From NCBI GenBank assembly GCA_007130045.1, contig SLTG01000089.1, positions 1 through 44,511 of the forward strand: DNA of 44,511 nucleotides, given 5' to 3'. The position numbers and the translations under genes are program-made. Position 1 is the first letter of the stretch, and the number at the start of each line of letters is the position of its first letter. The notes below the pieces were generated by a model, which saw nothing but the letters and a program-made list of their open reading frames with translations, was not told the origin of the DNA and made no database searches. Origin of the DNA: Opitutales bacterium (GTDB lineage Bacteria; Verrucomicrobiota; Verrucomicrobiia; Opitutales; T3Sed10-336). Below are positions 42,352 through 44,511 of this stretch, in pieces.

Positions 42352-44511
42352 ATGCGCAAGCTCGGTGGTATCGGAGTGGCGCTCTTCTGGTTGGCCGGGG
42401 GCGGTGTGGCTTTCAGTCAGAACACAATCGAGGTGCCGGGGGGTTTTTCCTCCATTCAGGAGGCGGTGGACGCGGCGGAGCCCGGGGATACCATCGAGGT
42501 CGGGCCGGGAACCTATCCCGAGGAGGTCGTCATCGAAACCGAGGGGATCCAGCTCGTCGCGGCCGATTCCGAGGACCCTCCCGTGCTCGAGGGCGACGGG
42601 AGCGGCAACGCGATCGAAATCGACGGAGCGGAGAACGTGACCATCCGCGGATTCGAGATTCGGGATTACAACGCCGGCATCCGCGACCAAAACACGCGGT
42701 CCGACGGATTGGTCATCGAGGACAACCACATCGAGCAAGCCGGTTTCCGGGCGATTTACATCCAGGGAAGCGATGACGTGCGGATCCGGAACAATCACTT
42801 GGCGGACAACTCGAATGGGATTCAGTTCGGGTCCGCCTCAGCCCAGGGAGGGGACAACGCGCTCATTGAGGGCAATACAATGGTCAACAGCGGCGACATC
42901 AGCGTGTGGATGGAAGCACCGGTGATCCGCGCAAATACCATTTCCGATACGGATTCCCGCGGAATCCACCTTCGGCGATCCGGCGCTGGCCGCGCCGACG
43001 ACGCCGTAGTGGAAGACAACACGGTGGAGACGAGCGGGATCGGGATCTCCGTCTCCCAGGTTGCCAATACCGTGATCAGCGGGAACACGGTTTCCGGAGG
43101 TGGTATCGATATTGAGTTGAGTTCCGTGGTGGAAGCATCCGTTTCGGAGAACGAGCTCGAATCCGGAATCGCCATTGAGGGCTCGAGCGACAATTTCGGC
43201 CATTTCGATCATGAGATGGAGGACAACACCGTCGGGGGGGATCCGCTCGTTTTCGTCAAGGGCGAGGACAACCCTTCGCTACCCGCGGAGGCCGGACAGA
43301 TCATCGTGGTGGACTCGACGAACGTCGTCATCTCCGGCTTTACCTTCGAGGAAACGGCGGCCGGAATCCAGGTGGCTTTCGTTGACGGGGTAACCGTTGA
43401 GGAGAACACGATTTCCCACGGTTTTTCCACCGGAATCAGTATTTGGTCCACCGAAAACGCCGTCGTCCACGACAACGAAATCACTCATGCGGGGGATCTG
43501 GGAATGCTCATTGCCTCTTCCGAGGCCGCCGCAATCACAAACAACACCATTTCGGAGGGGTTTGGAAACGCGTTCGAAGTCACCGGATCGCCGGAGATCC
43601 TGATCGAAGGCAACCACTTCACCGATAACCGTGATGGCCTGCGAATATTCAGAGGGTCCCACAATGCTCATTTGAAGGACAATGTCATCAGCGGCACGCA
43701 TCACGGGGGAGGTTTCGTCTCTTCCACTCGCTCCGCGATCCTGGTTATAGGCAGCGAGGAAGTCGAACTCACTGGTAATGAAATCACGGAAAATGCCGGC
43801 AACGGGATCCATGACAACCGGGGATCGGGTTCGCCCAACCTCGTGCTGACGGGAAATATCATCTCCGAGAACGGCAATAACGGTGCCCGCTGGAGCAGTA
43901 GTCGGGACGCGACGTTCCACAACAACACCATCACGGACAACGGATCAACGGGCCTCGATGGGCCCAGCGGCGCCACCGTAACGAACAACACAGTCACCGG
44001 AAATGGAAGCGGCATCGATGTTTCCCACAATTCCGTGGTCGAGAACAATGAGGTCCGCGACAACAGGGGAAACGGGATCGAGGTGAACGCCGATTCGACG
44101 GTGAGCAACAACATGATCGAGGATAACGACGGGATCGGGATCTTCCTCGACCGATTCAGTGGCCAAACCATCGAAAACAATACCCTGGGCGGCCATGAAG
44201 TCGATATGGTTATCCGGCAAACGAGCGAAACCACGGTGACCGGAAACAGCTTCGAGTCCGGAGTGGTCCTCGATAGCTGGAGTATCGACTTCGACGAATT
44301 GGCGAGCCACACGTTCGCCAACAACACCGTTGGCGGGGCCCCTCTTGTCTACGTGAAAGACGTCGATTCCCCGGTCATTCCCTCCAATGCCGGCCAGGTC
44401 ATCGTGGCCAACGCCACCAACGTCTCCATCTCGGGACATCATTTCGAGGGCGTTATTGCGCCCATTCAAATCGCTTTCAGCGAAAACGTGGAGATTGAAG
44501 ACAACACCCTC
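42352..44511 (+). CDS. Secreted right-handed beta-helix repeat protein, 3' end outside window
   Basis: The frame is open from ATG 42352 to the window end (720 codons). The start MRKLGGIGVALFWLAGGGVA is a signal peptide cleaved at about FSQ. FSSIQEAVDAAEPGDTIEVG then PGTYPEE is the typical first coil of NosD/pectate-lyase-like beta-helices. Dozens of short turns follow, of the type NNTISxNxxxGIxV (for example VEENTISHGFSTGISIWSTE and VSNNMIEDNDGIGIFLDRFS). A 63-residue unit (residues 292-354, 43225-43413) recurs at residues 658-720 (44323-44511) with 35 of 63 identities by my count. It has no catalytic motif that I can name; surface or polysaccharide binding is likely. Confidence 0.88.
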   Translation, partial: MRKLGGIGVALFWLAGGGVAFSQNTIEVPGGFSSIQEAVDAAEPGDTIEVGPGTYPEEVVIETEGIQLVAADSEDPPVLEGDGSGNAIEIDGAENVTIRGFEIRDYNAGIRDQNTRSDGLVIEDNHIEQAGFRAIYIQGSDDVRIRNNHLADNSNGIQFGSASAQGGDNALIEGNTMVNSGDISVWMEAPVIRANTISDTDSRGIHLRRSGAGRADDAVVEDNTVETSGIGISVSQVANTVISGNTVSGGGIDIELSSVVEASVSENELESGIAIEGSSDNFGHFDHEMEDNTVGGDPLVFVKGEDNPSLPAEAGQIIVVDSTNVVISGFTFEETAAGIQVAFVDGVTVEENTISHGFSTGISIWSTENAVVHDNEITHAGDLGMLIASSEAAAITNNTISEGFGNAFEVTGSPEILIEGNHFTDNRDGLRIFRGSHNAHLKDNVISGTHHGGGFVSSTRSAILVIGSEEVELTGNEITENAGNGIHDNRGSGSPNLVLTGNIISENGNNGARWSSSRDATFHNNTITDNGSTGLDGPSGATVTNNTVTGNGSGIDVSHNSVVENNEVRDNRGNGIEVNADSTVSNNMIEDNDGIGIFLDRFSGQTIENNTLGGHEVDMVIRQTSETTVTGNSFESGVVLDSWSIDFDELASHTFANNTVGGAPLVYVKDVDSPVIPSNAGQVIVANATNVSISGHHFEGVIAPIQIAFSENVEIEDNTL

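Noticed and set aside
43600-44450. Repetitive Asn/Gly coding turns considered as a CRISPR or DNA-level repeat
   Set aside because: The periodicity is in the protein (beta-helix coils), with no fixed spacer length or identical DNA repeats.

Overview
Organism. The window reads as the chromosome of a GC-rich Gram-negative member of the PVC group, most likely a Verrucomicrobiota. This rests on a PEP-CTERM-anchored protein, a DUF5069 protein, two Sde182/DUF1593 nucleoside-hydrolase-like proteins, a TorF-like porin, an autotransporter barrel, and a truncated TIM-barrel isomerase of the hydroxypyruvate isomerase type. The phylum is inferred from gene content; no rRNA is present.

Layout. (i) 1-3084, minus strand: a compact polyphosphate cluster, PPK2 kinase -> CYTH protein -> CHAD protein -> ParA-type ATPase (only its first 22 codons are in the window; its start overlaps the CHAD stop). 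(ii) 3290-8424: a PEP-CTERM protein, a secreted coiled-coil protein, a small lipoprotein and a large DUF2339 membrane protein. (iii) 8752-12408: decayed accessory DNA. It holds a group II intron remnant without its reverse transcriptase core, a RhuM-like stub, an AlbA_2-type ATP-binding pseudogene with an internal deletion, a 110-bp nested inverted repeat, a DUF6883-like gene, an IS110 transposase tail and an isomerase stub. (iv) 12738-15509: a DUF1593 protein and an AT-richer Gfo/Idh/MocA oxidoreductase. (v) 15862-26870: core functions. These are feoA-feoB-small Cys protein (ferrous iron uptake, with a Fur-like dyad in front), cardiolipin synthase, an MsbA-like ABC exporter, DUF5069, a class IV aminotransferase and a single-chain pyruvate carboxylase. 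(vi) 26916-31786: a porin-like protein, then an AT-richer block on the minus strand with a second DUF1593 protein and a large glycoside-hydrolase-like protein. (vii) 32089-40023: an acidic membrane-anchored protein, dprA, a PF04020 membrane protein, dihydrolipoyl dehydrogenase and a 1222-residue hybrid sensor kinase. (viii) 40277-44511: tRNA-Arg(CCG), an autotransporter-type barrel with almost no passenger, and a secreted beta-helix protein that runs off the window.

How the genes work together. The strongest functional unit is the polyphosphate cluster. The sequence supports a polyP kinase, a polyP-binding CHAD protein and a triphosphate-tunnel (CYTH) protein translated together with a ParA/MinD-type ATPase. 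That suggests a ParA-driven system for positioning polyphosphate granules; this is inference and the best candidate here for something undescribed. The Feo operon is a classic translationally coupled unit. The two DUF1593 proteins, the glycoside-hydrolase-like protein and the Gfo/Idh/MocA enzyme look like acquired carbohydrate-use genes, judging from lower GC and family associations.
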